A DNA stretch of 64,000 nucleotides from Cherax quadricarinatus (GCF_038502225.1 NC_091341.1:4360753-4424752); one strand, 5' to 3'; shown: positions 11,195-22,961, counted from the first letter of the stretch. Translations and numbers: made by a program. Notes: generated from the letters alone by a model not told the origin.

Positions 11195-13205
11195 ACAAAG
11201 CTCTGGTTACTGCCACTGATCTCTATTAGCTTTGCAACAAAGTACTGGCTACTACCACTGATTCATAGTAGCCTAGCAACAAAGTACCGGTTACCACCAC
11301 TGATCCCAAATAACCTAGCAACAAAGCTCTAATTACAGCCACTGATCCCCAGTAACCTAGCAAGAAAGGACTGGTTACTGCCACTGATCCTCAGTAACCT
11401 AGCAACATAGCTCTGGTTGCTACCACTGATCCCCAGTAGCCTAGCAACAAAGCTGTGGTTACAGCCATTGATCCCCAGTAACCTAGCAACAAAGCTGTGG
11501 CTACAGCCACTGATCCCCAGTGACCTAGCAACGAAACTCTGGTTACAGCCACTGATCCCCAATAACCTAGCAACAAAACTCTGGTTACAGCCACTGATCC
11601 CCAGTAACCTAACAACTATACTCTGGTTACAACCACTGACCCCAGTAACCTAGCAAAAAAAAAAATTGGTTACAGCCACTGATCCCTAGTAACCTAGCAA
11701 TGAAACTCTGGTTACAGCCACTGATCCCCAGTGACCTAGCAACAAAGCTGTGGTTACAGCCACTGATCTCCAGTAACCTAGCAACAAAACTCTGCTTACA
11801 GCCACTGATCCCCAGTAACCTAGCAACAAAACTCTGGTTACAGCCACTGATCCCCAGTAACCTAGCAACAAAACTCTGGTTACAGCCACTGATCCCCAGT
11901 AACCTAGCAACAAAGCTGTGGTTACAGCCACTGATCCCCAGTGACCTAGCAACGAAACTCTGGTTACAGCCACTGATCCCCAGTAACCTAGCAACAAAGC
12001 TGTGGTTACAGCCACTGATCCCCAGTGACCTAGCAACAAAACTCTGGTTACAGCCACTGATCCCCAGTAACCTAGCAACAAAACTCTGGTTACAGCCACT
12101 GATCCCCAGTAACCTAGCAACAAAACTCTGGTTACAGCCACTGATCCCCAGTAACCTAGCAACAAAACTCTGGTTACAGCCACTGATCCCCAGTAACCTA
12201 GCAACAAAACTCTGGTTACAGCCACTGATCCCCAGTAACCTAGCAACAAAGCTGTGGTTACAGCCACTGATCCCCAGTGACCTAGCAACGAAACTCTGGT
12301 TACAGCCACTGATCCCCAGTGACCTAGCAACAAAGCTGTGGTTACAGCCACTGATCCCCAGTGACCTAGCAACAAAACTCTGGTTACAGCCACTGATCCC
12401 CAGTAACCTAGCAACAAAACTCTGGTTACAGCCACTGATCCCCAGTAACCTAGCAACAAAACTCTGGTTACAGCCACTGATCCCCAGTAACCTAGCAACA
12501 AAACTCTGGTTACAGCCACTGATCCCCAGTAACCTAGCAACAAAACTCTGGTTACAGCCACTGATCCCCAGTAACCTAGCAACAAAACTCTGGTTACAGC
12601 CACTGATCCCCAGTAACCTAGCAACAAAGCTGTGGTTACAGCCACTGATCCCCAGTGACCTAGCAACGAAACTCTGATTACAGCCACTGATCCCCAGTGA
12701 CCTAGCAACAAAGCTGTGGTTACAGCCACTGATCCCCAGTAACCTAGCAACAAAACTCTGGTTACAGCCACTGATCCCCAGTAACCTAGCAACAAAACTC
12801 TGGTTACAGCCACTGATCCCCAGTAACCTAGCAACAAAACTCTGGTTACAGCCACTGATCCCCAGTAACCTAGCAACAAAACTCTGGTTACAGCCACTGA
12901 TCCCCAGTAACCTAGCAACAAAACTCTGGTTACAGCCACTGATTCCCAGTAACCTAGCAACAAAACTCTGGTTACAGCCACTGATCCCCAGTAACCTAGC
13001 AACAAAACTCTGGTTACAGCCACTGATCCCCAGTAACCTAGCAACAAAACTCTGGTTACAGCCACTGATCCCCAGTAACCTAGCAACAAAACTCTGGTTA
13101 CAGCCACTGATCCCCAGTAACTTAGCAACAAAACTCTGGTTACAGCCACTGATCCCCAGTAACCTAGCAACAAAACTCTGGTTACAGCCACTGACCTTCA
13201 GTCAC
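11195..13205. repeat. 42-bp minisatellite, about 48 copies, with higher-order structure
   Basis: Unit GTTACAGCCACTGATCCCCA + GTAACCTAGCAACAAAACTCTG (42 bp). Divisible by 3, so a 501-codon minus frame (VAVTRVLLLGYWGS repeats) and a 325-codon plus frame are open; both are artefacts of period. Variant units recur: AACGAAACTC at 11951, 12287 and 12665, i.e. 8 and 9 units apart. Confidence 0.95.
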
Positions 13206-13293
13206 CTGGTCAAGCACATCATTTTCTTCATCTTATTATTTTAATAATAGTCACGACCAACAAAATCTTTTTCTATTTATTTTTTTTTCACAC

Positions 13294-13617
13294 TAAAACG
13301 GTAATGACTAACGAAATCGTAATGACACGATTGTAAACAAACCACACCACGGGCGGGGATAGAACCCGCTATCAGAGTCTCGAAACTCCAGACCGTCGCG
13401 TTAGCCACTGGACCAGCTAGCCACAAAAAGATTCGTCCAACTAGGTATATTTCTACACCATAGGAAGGTTAGCATAGCCACCACTGTGACCACAAATGCA
13501 AGTTGGACGAATCTTATTGTGGCTAGCTGGTCCAGTGGCTAACGCGACTGTCTGGAGTTTTGAGACACTCTGATCGCGGGTTCTATTCCCACCCGTGGTA
13601 TGGTTTAAAACGGTAAT
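13294..13617. mobile_element. palindromic tRNA-pair retroposon with 12-bp target duplication
   Basis: Two tRNA-like units lie head to head: minus (about 13335-13436) and plus (about 13517-13605). The plus unit reads GTGGCTAGCTGGTCCAGTGG (A-box region) to GGGTTCTATTCCC (B box). The exact 12-mer TAAAACGGTAAT occurs at 13294-13305 and 13606-13617, so the 300-bp pair (13306-13605) inserted as one unit. Tail sequence (AATCGTAATGACACGATTG) is kept on the left arm. Same family as 17776-17897 and 61899-62156. Confidence 0.75.
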
Positions 13618-13619
13618 AA

Positions 13620-14115
13620 ATGCAAAATATAATTTTCTTCCCTTGAAGGTTGTGTTAGTAGGGCTTTCACACAGCTGTCTGATCCATGTGTGTTAACTTG
13701 TGCCCCCTCTAGTGGTCTTTAATTAACATCTGTTGTATACTCCAGCTCATTCATCGTATTGGCCAACTTGTTCAGTGTGACTTCTCTGTTATCATCAATA
13801 ATTCTAGCACGGGTGTTTTAGTGTCAGTTTTTGGTATATGAAAAGCATAATCCTTCACAAATCCCCACAAGAAGTGTAAAGATGTGATATCAAGGGGAGT
13901 GTGGCGAGGCGTCATTTGTTGGGCCATCACGCTGGCTTTATCTGTCAAGGAATTTCATATTATAAATACGCTATCGTATGCAGAAATCTGTATTTTTTTG
14001 ACTGACTTGCGCTTCTTATAAACAGAAGCGTTCAAGGTGGATGACATTCACACCATACCTGGAGCAGTTCAGTGGACTATGTCTTCCCTGTAACGCGGTC
14101 TGTGTTATTGCACAC
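13620..14115. other. unassigned sequence
   Basis: No recognisable gene or repeat family. It may include further decayed 5' sequence of the LINE that becomes recognisable at about 14117. Confidence 0.35.
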
Positions 14116-14116
14116 T

Positions 14117-15170
14117 AATGAATGGCTGCTATATCTACTCCTTGACCAGCTCTTCCCTGCTGAACTTGCTAAATCCTCTCCATCACCAAGGGATACATAT
14201 TTTCTCTGTTGAAAGCCACTCTATATTGGGTCTGGGGAGCTTACTCCTCCCAGCTTTCCGCTGCGAGGAGCTAATCTTGAGCTACATGTTTAGGGTTCAA
14301 AGTACACCTGTCAACCCACCTTAAGCTGCAGTCTTGACAGTATAGAAAGAGGTAGGAGTCCTTTGCTCATCGTGCAAGGCTTCCTTTGCTATTTTGATGC
14401 GCCTGCTATCATGGATTATGATCTCGATGTGTCTGCAGTCAGAGAGGTCGGCTTTTCACTTCTCTCCCTGCACTCCTTGGATGACAGTGGATGGGGACCA
14501 TTAATTAAAATGCTGGGCTTTTAGCTAATTTCATGGACAAAGTCTTTACTGAGGAACCAGAGAAAGGGTAGCGCTGGCTTTGTGGTGATCTTCGATGAGG
14601 ACTCTTACTGCAGTTATCATCGGAGTCTTTGCTTGATTGCTTGCTTAAATGAATCTCGATTCACTTTTACTCTGATTCCCAGTACATTCTGTTTGCCCCG
14701 GTACAGTATGCTTCTGTTTCCTCACTGTTCCAAAAGCTGCAGGAGTAGTTACCCCGTCTCTCTGCGTGCACAAGGACGTGGAATTTTCATGGTTCCCAGG
14801 CCATGTTGGTGTCCTAGGCAATGAATGGGCAGATAATGAGATGAAGGCTGCTGTTTCGAGTTACTTCTATAGCAGACTACTGCCTCACAGTGACTTTAAG
14901 GGGAACATGCATAGATCTGTCCTTGGGAAGTGACAGGCCCTGCGGGCCCTACAAACAAAAGGCAAGTTATACAGAGTTCTTCAGGACACAGGTATTTGGT
15001 CTACCACCTTCAACAAGAATTGCCAATTTTAGACAACTTTCTGTCGACTGAAGATCAAGAACACATGACTTACCAATAGCCACCTGTTTCCAAGTGCTGC
15101 TTCCCTCTGTGTAGTTTGTAACATGCAGCTAACTGAGAAATATAATTTTATAATTTCTCCATAATTTAAG
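14117..15170 (+). pseudogene. LINE ORF2 remnant: post-RT region, RNase H and Cys-rich tail
   Basis: Several frames are needed. 14165-14325 reads LNPLHHQGI ... LILSYMFRVQSTP, the linker between RT and RNase H in I/Jockey-type LINEs. 14575-14700 has the first RNase H strand region (GFVVIFDEDSYCSYH). 14770-14850 reads VEFSWFPGHVGVLGNEWADN, matching the C-terminal RNase H motif. 14920-15130 has the post-RNase H domain (TTFCRLKIKNT, then CVVCNMQLTEKY). RT itself is not visible. Multiple stops and shifts; inactive. Confidence 0.7.
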
Positions 15171-16025
15171 CATTTTCACATTTGTCGTGGTTTACATAAT
15201 TACCAAGGTGCCTCTATAGCTCTCGGGGAACTTTTAGGCGAGTCTTTTTAACATTAACAATTTGAAGTAATTTTTAAATAATGCTGGCTATTTTAACTTG
15301 ATGTAACATGTTTATTTGTTTTGTTTATTTTATTCATATTAACAAGTGTTGTTTTAAATTTGACTTTAATGTTAGGTGATTTATATACTTTTTATACCGA
15401 GAATATTGAATGATCTACCCTGTCAAAATACTCTTCAAATCTTAGTTTCCTACCTATCCTAACCCTTCCTTCCCCTCCCCGACACATTTCTACCCTTATT
15501 CATCTTCTATTCTCTTTTCTACTCATCTTCTATTCTCTTCATTTTCCCTCTTATTCCTCATTTCCCCTTGCTATTTGAGTCCCTCCCACACCTCCTCTTT
15601 TCAGGGGTCCATTGTCGAGGGGATATGTGACTCATGTCTTCAGAGTTCGCGGTCATGAAGACGCCTCGGACGAATTCGGACATTCTCACAGCAAGATACT
15701 TTGGGTGATGGACGAACGTAAACAGACGGAAGGGCTCGGAGAACCGAGGCTGGAACTGTCCTGTTTGCCGACCATTTACCTGACAAACAAGCTGCCTTGG
15801 GAAAAGACTTAGAGACGGACGGATGTACTGGTCCACGACCCAGCGAACAAATAGAGCTAGAAACGAACACGCTTGCACTTGGAGACCCACTACCCAGCAA
15901 GTGTCTCTCCTGAGACGGTGTTCTGGCACCATAATATATACTTTTGTCCCTTTCAAAGGCGATGCCTTGGTACTGACAAAATTCTTCTGAGCCATGGAGC
16001 TGGTACTTTCGCTTGATGATAACAT
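15170..16025. other. unassigned, AT-rich then GC-moderate
   Basis: 15558-16025 holds a 155-codon minus frame and overlapping frames on both strands without any family motif. I cannot decide whether it is coding and do not call it. Confidence 0.4.
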
Positions 16026-16029
16026 TTAC

Positions 16030-16145
16030 CTCTACGAGGAGCTATTTTGACGTTTCGCCATAAGAAGAGCTTTATTTGGACAGCGTTTTGCCACAAGGAG
16101 AGCATTATTGGAATAACATTTCGCTCTATGAGGAGCTTTTCACAT
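16030..16145 (-). repeat. tandem half-hammerhead remnants
   Basis: On the minus strand the hairpin-GAAA half of the foldback family occurs three times (GAGCGAAATGTTA, GTGGCAAAACGCTG, ATGGCGAAACGTC), each followed by AATAAAG-like or AATAATG-like sequence. The CTGATGA halves are absent. Confidence 0.5.
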
Positions 16146-16194
16146 CACGATTTGGAAAAGCAAAACGTTGTCTCAACAAAGTCTTGTTGTAATC

Positions 16195-16240
16195 ACGGAC
16201 CAGGCCGCGGGGGCGTTGACCCCCGAAACCCCCCTCCAGC
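16195..16240 (+). repeat. LINE 3'-tail scrap
   Basis: GGACCAGGCCGCGGGGGCG followed by TTGACCCCCGAAACC matches the 3' segment of the LINEs at 9520 and 38834. Confidence 0.6.
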
Positions 16241-16552
16241 TATACGTGTCGTCCTTCTGTGGGTAGTACGAAATTCTGCCAGATGTTGTCTGTAGTGTCT
16301 TGTGGGTTAACTAACCTGGAAGATAATGACATTAAATAAAAAAGTGACTGCTTGCAACAATATTTTTCTCTCATTTTCTCTCTCTCCATCATTCTGTCCG
16401 TCTCTCTCTCTCTCACATTCGTCTCATTATAATCAAAACTATGCGCTAATCCACCAGGGTTCATCTCATCAAAGGGAGTGTTTTCATATTTTTGATGAGC
16501 ACTTGGTCCAAAATCGGAGACCGTAGCTCCAATTCCATTAATCAAGAGCACT

Positions 16553-17205
16553 TCAGCGTCAATACACCTCTTGAAGACATCACCTCGCCAGCATCAAGAC
16601 ACCTCTTGAAGACATCACCTCACCAGCATCAAGGCGACTCTTGATATCACCACACCAGCATCAAGGCACCTCTTGAAGACATCACCTCACCAGCATCAAG
16701 ACACCTCTTGAAGACACCACACCAGCATCAAGACACCTCTTGAAGACATCACCACACCAGCATCAAGGCACCTCTTGAAGACATCACCTCACCAGCATCA
16801 AGACACCTCTTGAAGACATCACCACACCAGCATCAAGGCACCTCTTGAAGACATCACCACACCAGCATCAAGACACCTCTTGAAGACATCACCACACCAG
16901 CATCAAGGCACCTCTTGAAGACATCACCACACCAGCATCAAGACACCTCTTGAAGACATCACCACACCAGCATCAAGACACCTCTTGAAGACATCACACC
17001 AGCATCAAGGCACCTCTTGAAGACATCACCACACCAGCATCAAGGCACCTCTTGAAGACATCACCACACCAGCATCAAAACACCTCTTGAAGACATCACC
17101 ACACCAGCATCAAAACACCTCTTGAAGACATCACCACACCAGCATCAAGGCACCTCTTGAAGACATCACCACACCAGCATCAAGGCACCTCTTGAAGACA
17201 TCACC
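16553..17205. repeat. 35-bp minisatellite, about 19 copies
   Basis: Unit AGCATCAAGACACCTCTTGA + AGACATCACCACACC. The AAGACACCTCTT segment is a partial dyad. No long ORF because 35 is not a multiple of 3. Confidence 0.95.
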
Positions 17206-17575
17206 TCAACAATTATCACCTCAAGTCTTTCCAGGCAAGAATCTTTCCCTCGCTGCTTCACAATTAATGGTCAGAATTTGCATGATACTAAACTTTTCAC
17301 TCAGCTGAAGTCAATATACACTAAACTAGATGTTTCTGATATGCAGGCGAGAGAAACTTTCAACCTCCCGATTTATATATAAAAAGTAGGACTGTTTTTT
17401 AACAACGTATATGAATACAGAGGATATCTATCGGGATCTACTCCGGCTGGTTAACGTTTTGGAAGACGTGGGATATCTAACGGAGAGGAATACCTGGGAT
17501 ATATAACTGAGAGGGTTAATTAATATTTAGGAACACATGGGATACTGAACGAAAAAAAATAATGTTTTGGATGAT
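17205..17575. other. unassigned sequence
   Basis: AT-rich, no ORF; a weak internal repeat of GGATATCTAACGGAG/GGGATATATAACTGAGAG is visible at 17420-17560. Confidence 0.4.
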
Positions 17576-17576
17576 A

Positions 17577-18085
17577 TATGTAAAACTGGTCAATTACCAA
17601 AAACTCATTTAAAATTAAATCCTTTCTAAAATTTTCTCTTATGTTTTTAAAGATATATTTGTTTCACTTGTGTTAATGTAAAAATTAATAATTTTGTACC
17701 AAAAGAACCTTAGAAAACTTACCTAACCTTATTATAACAAGTGCAGTTTAATTTCCCCTAATCCGACTAAATATAAACCATATCACGGGCGGGGCTTAAA
17801 CCCGCGGTCAGAGAGTCATAAAACTCCAAACCGCGGGTTAAAGCCCCGCCCGTGCTATGGTTTGTTTGTAACCATGCCATTACAATTTCATGAGTTAACT
17901 AAATATATTTTAGATAAGTTTACAATAATTTAATAAATAAACACAATGAAGTATTTGGTTTTGGTTAGGTTCAAAATGATTTTTGCGAAATTATTGCATA
18001 CACAAATTTTCGTTTGCCTTATTCGGAAGAAGAGAGTTGCTATTTAAGTCAAAATCGCAAGTGTTACCTATTTGGCACGACATAT
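17577..18085 (-). mobile_element. TIR element (MITE-like), TA-targeting, with nested tRNA-pair insertion
   Basis: Minus copy of a non-coding element whose complete copies end in inverted GTCGTGCCGAATAGGTAAAACT. Here the right end reads TTTGGCACGACATATATA and the left end GTAAAACTGGTCAATT. Nested at 17776-17897 is a palindromic tRNA-like element. No transposase. Confidence 0.7.
17766..17907. mobile_element. compressed palindromic tRNA-like element, 10-bp target duplication
   Basis: ACTAAATATA at 17766-17775 is repeated at 17898-17907. Between them two tRNA 3' halves face each other (GCGGGGCTTAAACCCGCGG and CCGCGGGTTAAAGCCCCGCC), followed by the family tail ATGCCATTACAATTTCATGAG. The tRNA 5' halves are deleted. 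Confidence 0.65.
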
Positions 18086-18107
18086 ATACACATATATATA
18101 TACGTAG

Positions 18108-18145
18108 TTCCTTGATAATGTGAGAAGTCGCGAAAGCGCTTGGAA
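18108..18145 (+). ncRNA. minimal hammerhead ribozyme candidate (GCGC family)
   Basis: TTCC (18108-18111), core TTGATAA (18112-18118), extra T, hairpin GTGA-GAAG-TCGC (18120-18131), GAA (18132-18134), palindromic AGCGCT (18135-18140), T18141, GGAA (18142-18145). Predicted cleavage is between 18141 and 18142. TTCC/GGAA closes stem I. Core bases 3 and 8 are U and A instead of C and G. Confidence 0.55.
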
Positions 18146-18174
18146 TTTCATTATTTTTTCAGCGGTTGTTCTGC

Positions 18175-18385
<211 letters not shown>

Positions 18386-18482
18386 CAATAAATTTACTCA
18401 ACAATATAGTCAGTAACATGGTAGGGAAAACTCCCCTACCTTAATTTACTAAAAGTCTTGTGGTGAAATTCCCTACAAAGCA

Positions 18483-18579
18483 AGTGGGGAGTTTGTCTGT
18501 TTGCCTGTCTGTCTGTCTCTCTGTGTGTCTCTGTCTTTCTCTGTCTTTCTCTGTCTTTCTCTGTCTTTCTCTCTGTCTC

Positions 18580-18611
<32 letters not shown>

Positions 18612-18612
18612 A
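18483..18612. repeat. CT/TGTC-rich microsatellite
   Basis: Mixed TGTC and CTCT repeats. Confidence 0.9.
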
Positions 18613-18696
18613 TATCCCTCTAACCAGCAATACCACTGCTCTCATCGGTCTCTTCATTTAGTCATGCAGTCAGTCCCGCTGTCTGCTTTAACACCC

Positions 18697-19330
18697 ACAG
18701 TGTAACTTTCACACCTGCACCACCTACAGTGGTGTAACTCTCACACCTGCACCACCTACAGTGGTGTAACTCTCACACCTGCAACACCTACAGTGGTGTA
18801 ACTCTCACACCTGCAACACCTACAGTGGTGTAACTCTCACACCTGCACCACCTACAGTGGTGTAACTCTCACACCTGCACCACCTACAGTGGTGTAACTC
18901 TCACACCTGCACCACCTACAGTGGTGTAACTCTCACACCTGCACCACCTACAGTGGTGTAACTCTCACACCTGCACCACCTACAGTGGTGTAACTCTCAC
19001 ACCTGCACCACCTACAGTGGTGTAACTCTCACACCTGCAACACCTACAGTGGTGTAACTCTCACACCTGCAACACCTACAGTGGTGTAACTCTCACACCT
19101 GCAACACCTACAGTGGTGTAATTCTCACACCTGCAACACCTACTGTGATGCAACCCATACACCTGTAACACCTACAGTGGTGTAACTCACACACCTACAA
19201 AACCTACAGTGGTGTAACTAATACACCTGCAACACCTACAGTGGTGTAACTCACACACCTGCAACACCTACAGTGGGGTAACTCACCTGCAACACCTACA
19301 GTGGTGTAACACACACACCTGCAATCTTGA
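18697..19330. repeat. 30-bp minisatellite, about 21 copies
   Basis: Unit CTCACACCTGCAACACCTAC + AGTGGTGTAA; ACACC..GGTGT forms a dyad within each unit. The right quarter is diverged. Confidence 0.95.
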
Positions 19331-19399
19331 CATCACTGGCTGAAGGAAATCCATTTTGGCTTATCAAATATTTAGAGATTTCTGTGATGTGAAACCTGG

Positions 19400-20060
19400 A
19401 GCTGTTTGTACGCGTCTGTGTGCTTGCGTGTGTGTTCTCCAGTTGTTTGTGTGCATCTGTGTACTTGCGTGTGTGTTCCCCAGTTGTGTGTATCTGTGTA
19501 CTTGCGTGTGTGTTCCCCAGTTGTTTGTGTGTATCTGTGCACTTGCGTCTTCTCCAGTTGTTTGTGTGTATCTGTGTACTTGCGTGTGTGTTCCCCAGTT
19601 CTTTTTGTGTATCTGTATACTTGCGTGTGTGTTCCCCAGTTGTTTGTGTGTATCTGTGTACTTGCGTGTGTGTTCCCCAGTTGTTTGTGTGTATCTGTGT
19701 ACTTGCTTGTGTGTTCTCCAGTTGTTTGTGTGTATTTATGTACTTGCGTGTGTGTTTTCCCAGTTGTTTGTGTGTATCTGTGTACTTGCTTGTGTGTTCT
19801 CCAGTTGTCTGTGTGTATTTGTGTGCTTGCTTGTGTGTTCTCCAGTTGTCTGTGTGTATTTGTGTGCTTGCTTGTGTGTTCTCCAGTTGTTTGTGTGTAT
19901 TTGTGTACTTGCTTGTGTGTTCTCCAGTTGTTTGTGTGTATTTGTGTACTTGCTTGTGTGTTCTCCAGTTGTTTGTGTGTATTTATGTAATTGCTTGTGT
20001 GTTCTCTAGTTGTTCGTGAGCATCTGTGTACTTGAGTGCGTGTTCTCCGATATTTTGTGT
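19400..20060. repeat. 41-bp GT-rich minisatellite, about 15 copies
   Basis: CAGTTG starts recur at 19637 and 19678, and at 19925 and 19966, giving 41 bp. The unit lacks stop codons in all three plus frames, so three overlapping long Cys/Val-rich frames appear; these are not genes. Confidence 0.95.
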
Positions 20061-20214
20061 ACATTTGTGTAAGCGGATACGTGTACCTAACAAGTTGTGA
20101 ATACGGGGGTCGAATCCTGGATTCTGGTACCAGTTTCTTAATTACCTGTGACCTGGGATAAAAAAAACAGTGTGAAAGAATTCCGCATGAAAGAATTATG
20201 TATGCAAGATGAGT

Positions 20215-20290
20215 ATGATGCATAAGTGAGTATGAAGGAAGTGAGTATGAGGGAAGTGAGTATGAGGGAAGTGAGTATGAGGGAAGATAA
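20215..20290. repeat. 16-bp tandem repeat
   Basis: GTGAGTATGAGGGAA repeated about four to five times. Confidence 0.85.
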
Positions 20291-20588
20291 TTTGGAGGTG
20301 AATACTGAACATGAACGAGGGGGAAAATGAAGAACTGTGGGCGTGAAATAACTCAAATCATAGTAAGTCAGTATGAAAGAAATGAATGAAGCAGTGAGCA
20401 GGGTAAGAGTGGAAACTTAGTATGGATGAACTGGATCGAAACTGAAATACGTGAAGTTGGTGAAATAAAGTACTGGAATAGCTGATAGTTTTGTCCAGTT
20501 TGTTGATATCACAGCGGAAGGTTAGCGATCGTAACAACTACACTCACATAACCCGAACATAGCAGACACACTTATGGCGACGTTTCGG

Positions 20589-20627
20589 TGACTCGTTAAT
20601 GGTCTAAGCTGGACTGAAACGTCGTTA
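20589..20627 (+). ncRNA. hammerhead-like segment (GGTC family)
   Basis: TGAC, TCGTTAA, T, hairpin GGTCT-AAGCT-GGACT, GAA, ACGT, C, then GTTA. Stem I (TGAC/GTTA, one G-U) and stem II pair, but the core differs from CTGATGA at several positions, so activity is doubtful. A reversed half copy (GGCGACGTTTCGG) sits just left at about 20576. Confidence 0.4.
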
Positions 20628-20689
20628 TTAGTTTCGGTCTCCCGTGTGCGGTTTATCTGTGCATTGGTCCAGTCACGGTATTGTGCCTT

Positions 20690-21850
20690 GTTATTTTCTT
20701 CTTTAATAATTATAATGGAATAAGTCTGTTGACTGTATCAGGTGAAGTGAGTGTCAGAATTGTGATTGATTTTGCAGCCGAAGTTGTTAGTTCACTGTAC
20801 TCCTTATATGCAAGAGTATATGGCTACATAAAATGTCTAGGAACTAGACCCCAGAAGTGTTAACAGGAGTACATCTGGATTTATACTCACAGTTCACTTA
20901 CGTGTTGCAAGCAAATTTAGGAAATTTACTTAATATAGCCAGTATCTTGTTTTCAGTAATGAGATATTTTAACAAATCACGTAAGTTATTATACTGTATA
21001 TTTCTATATTCCACAATAATGAACAATAAATTACGAAGTGTTCAAGTAAGTGACCACAGGGATGACCACACACTTTGCTTTTGGTTTGATCATGTTAGTT
21101 ACCATTCTGTCCTAGGCACGTGTCGATTAGACACTTGGCCTGTTGTATATAAGTGTGTGAGTGCGTGCGTGCATGCGTGCGTGTGTGTCTACCAAACCAA
21201 AAGTATACTTGTAACCAAGGCTAAGCCGGTCCACCGCAGCATCAGTCTGTTCACATTACAAGCTGCTCCATGAACGTACTTATCTACGGAATGATGGAAA
21301 AGACGAAACGTGAGTAACAAAGATGGGGTGAATTTAGAAAGGAAATATGTGCATCATGTGTATATGCTGGAACACACATATGGGTACAAAATTATTATTT
21401 TTTTACATTACCATAAATAAAAATATATCTTTAAAGGTATAAGACAAAACTTTAGAAAGAACTTAATTTTAAAAATAAGTTCTTGCTAATTGACCACTTT
21501 TACCTATAAGGGAAGGAGCGGTTTTGTGAGTTTATAGCAAGAAATATTGCTATAGTTGAAATCCATTTAACAGAAGGTAACTTTCTTAAGAAGAGAGTTA
21601 ATGTATGCAAAGAGGACGTGTATGTTTACCAGACATTCTAGGTCTTACACAACGATGTCTGATGTTACTGTGAGAGTGTGGGTTATAGAGAACAATGTGT
21701 GATGTCATTATAGGTCTTAGCAATGTGTGATGTCACTATAGGTCTTAGACAGGGACTTGTGATGTCACTATGGTTTGATCTAAAGATACTATGTATAACG
21801 CAAGCCGTCATATATAAACCAGATGTCTCTGATATTAACAAACATTTTAC
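20690..21850. other. unassigned sequence with one dispersed 66-bp repeat and a TIR-element fragment
   Basis: 21096-21165 (TTAGTTACCATTCTGTCC.. to GTTGTATATAAGTG) is repeated at 21935-22000, in both cases beside GT-rich sequence. 21380-21512 is a 3' fragment of the TIR element (ATATATCTTTAAAGGTATAAG .. TTGACCACTTTTACCTAT). An 138-codon frame at 20857-21273 shows no family motif. Confidence 0.5.
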
Positions 21851-21852
21851 TA

Positions 21853-21855
21853 AAT

Positions 21856-21937
<82 letters not shown>

Positions 21938-21994
21938 GTTACCATTTTGTCCTAGGCACATGTCGATTAGACACTAGGCCTGTTGTATATGAGT

Positions 21995-22030
<36 letters not shown>
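21853..22030. repeat. (GT)n tracts flanking the LINE 3' end
   Basis: Two long GT runs separated by the 66-bp dispersed repeat. On the minus strand they are the (AC)n tail that follows the LINE terminus. Confidence 0.9.
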
Positions 22031-22031
<1 letters not shown>

Positions 22032-22770
22032 CACCTATTTGTGGTTGCAGGGGTCGATTCATAGCTCCTGGCCCCGCTGTGTGTGTACTCACCTATTTGT
22101 ACTCACCTATTTGTGGTTGCAGGGGTCGATTCATAGCTCCTGGCCCCGCCTCTTCACTGATTGCTACTAGGTCCTCTCTCTTCCTGCCCCATGAGCTTTA
22201 TCATACCTCGCCTTAAAACTATGTATGGTTCCCGCCTCCACTTCTTCACTTTCTAGGCTATTCCACGGCCTGACCACTCTATGACTGAAGAAATACTTTC
22301 TAACATCCCTTTGATTCATCTGAGTCTTCAACTTCCAATTGTGACCTCTTGTGTCTGTGTCCCATCTCTGGAACATCCCGTCTTTGTCCACCTTGTCTAT
22401 TCCGCGCAGTATTTTATATGTCGTTATCATGTCTCCCCTGACCTTCCTGTCCTTCAGTGTCGTCAGGCCGATTTCCCTCAACCTTTCTTCGTAGGACAAT
22501 CCCCGTAGCTCTGGGACTAGTCTTGTTGCAAACCTTTGCACCTTCTCTAATTTCTTGACGTGCTTGACTAGGTGTGGATTCCAAACTGGTACTGCATACT
22601 CCAGTATGGGCCTGACGTAAATGGTATACAGAGTCTTGAACGAATCCTTGCTGAGGCATCGGAACGCTATCCGTAGGTTTGCCAGGCGCCCTTATGCTGC
22701 AGCAGTTATCTGATTGATGTGCGCCTCAGGAGATATGCTCGGTGTTATACTCACCCCCAGATCTTTTTCC
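22024..22770 (-). pseudogene. LINE ORF2 C-terminal fragment with 3' end (GT/AC-tailed family)
   Basis: Minus strand from about 22765: SLKEKDLGVSITP, HINQITAAA, an in-frame TAA at 22692-22694, then GRLANLRIAFR, TLYTIYVRPILEYAVPVWNP, VQRFATRLVPELRGLSY, KYFFSHRVVRPWNSLESEEV. This is the thumb/C-terminus of the LINE better preserved at 57542-59060. The 3'UTR ends GGTGAGTACACAC. The terminal about 55 bp (GTGGTTGCAGGGGTCGATTC) is present twice in tandem (22028-22075 and 22108-22150). Confidence 0.85.
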
Positions 22771-22777
22771 TTGAGTG

Positions 22778-22778
22778 A

Positions 22779-22818
<40 letters not shown>

Positions 22819-22819
22819 T

Positions 22820-22862
<43 letters not shown>

Positions 22863-22889
22863 TATGTGTGTGTGTGTGTGCGCGCATGT

Positions 22890-22961
<72 letters not shown>

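Noticed and set aside
11686..13191. 501-codon minus-strand open frame with hydrophobic 14-residue repeats
   Set aside because: Entirely inside the 42-bp minisatellite; the period is a multiple of 3 and the opposite strand is also open for 325 codons.
13306..13605. Functional tRNA genes
   Set aside because: A and B boxes are recognisable, but acceptor stems and anticodon loops do not form complete cloverleaves, and the units are inverted pairs with target duplications, i.e. retroposons.
15558..16025. 155-codon minus frame
   Set aside because: No recognisable domain, overlapped by open frames on both strands; insufficient support for a gene.
16030..16145. Three tandem hammerheads
   Set aside because: Only the hairpin-GAAA halves are present; no CTGATGA-like core in any of the three.
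20085..20130. tRNA B-box-like GGGTCGAATCC
   Set aside because: An isolated B box without an A box at the right distance; too little for a SINE call.
19356..20223. Long overlapping frames (217, 199, 194 and 283 codons)
   Set aside because: The 41-bp GT-rich unit lacks stops in several frames; low-complexity Cys/Val or Thr/Gln composition only.
20857..21273. 138-codon plus frame
   Set aside because: No motif, ends in a repeated 66-bp unit shared with 21935, no neighbouring exon-like structure.
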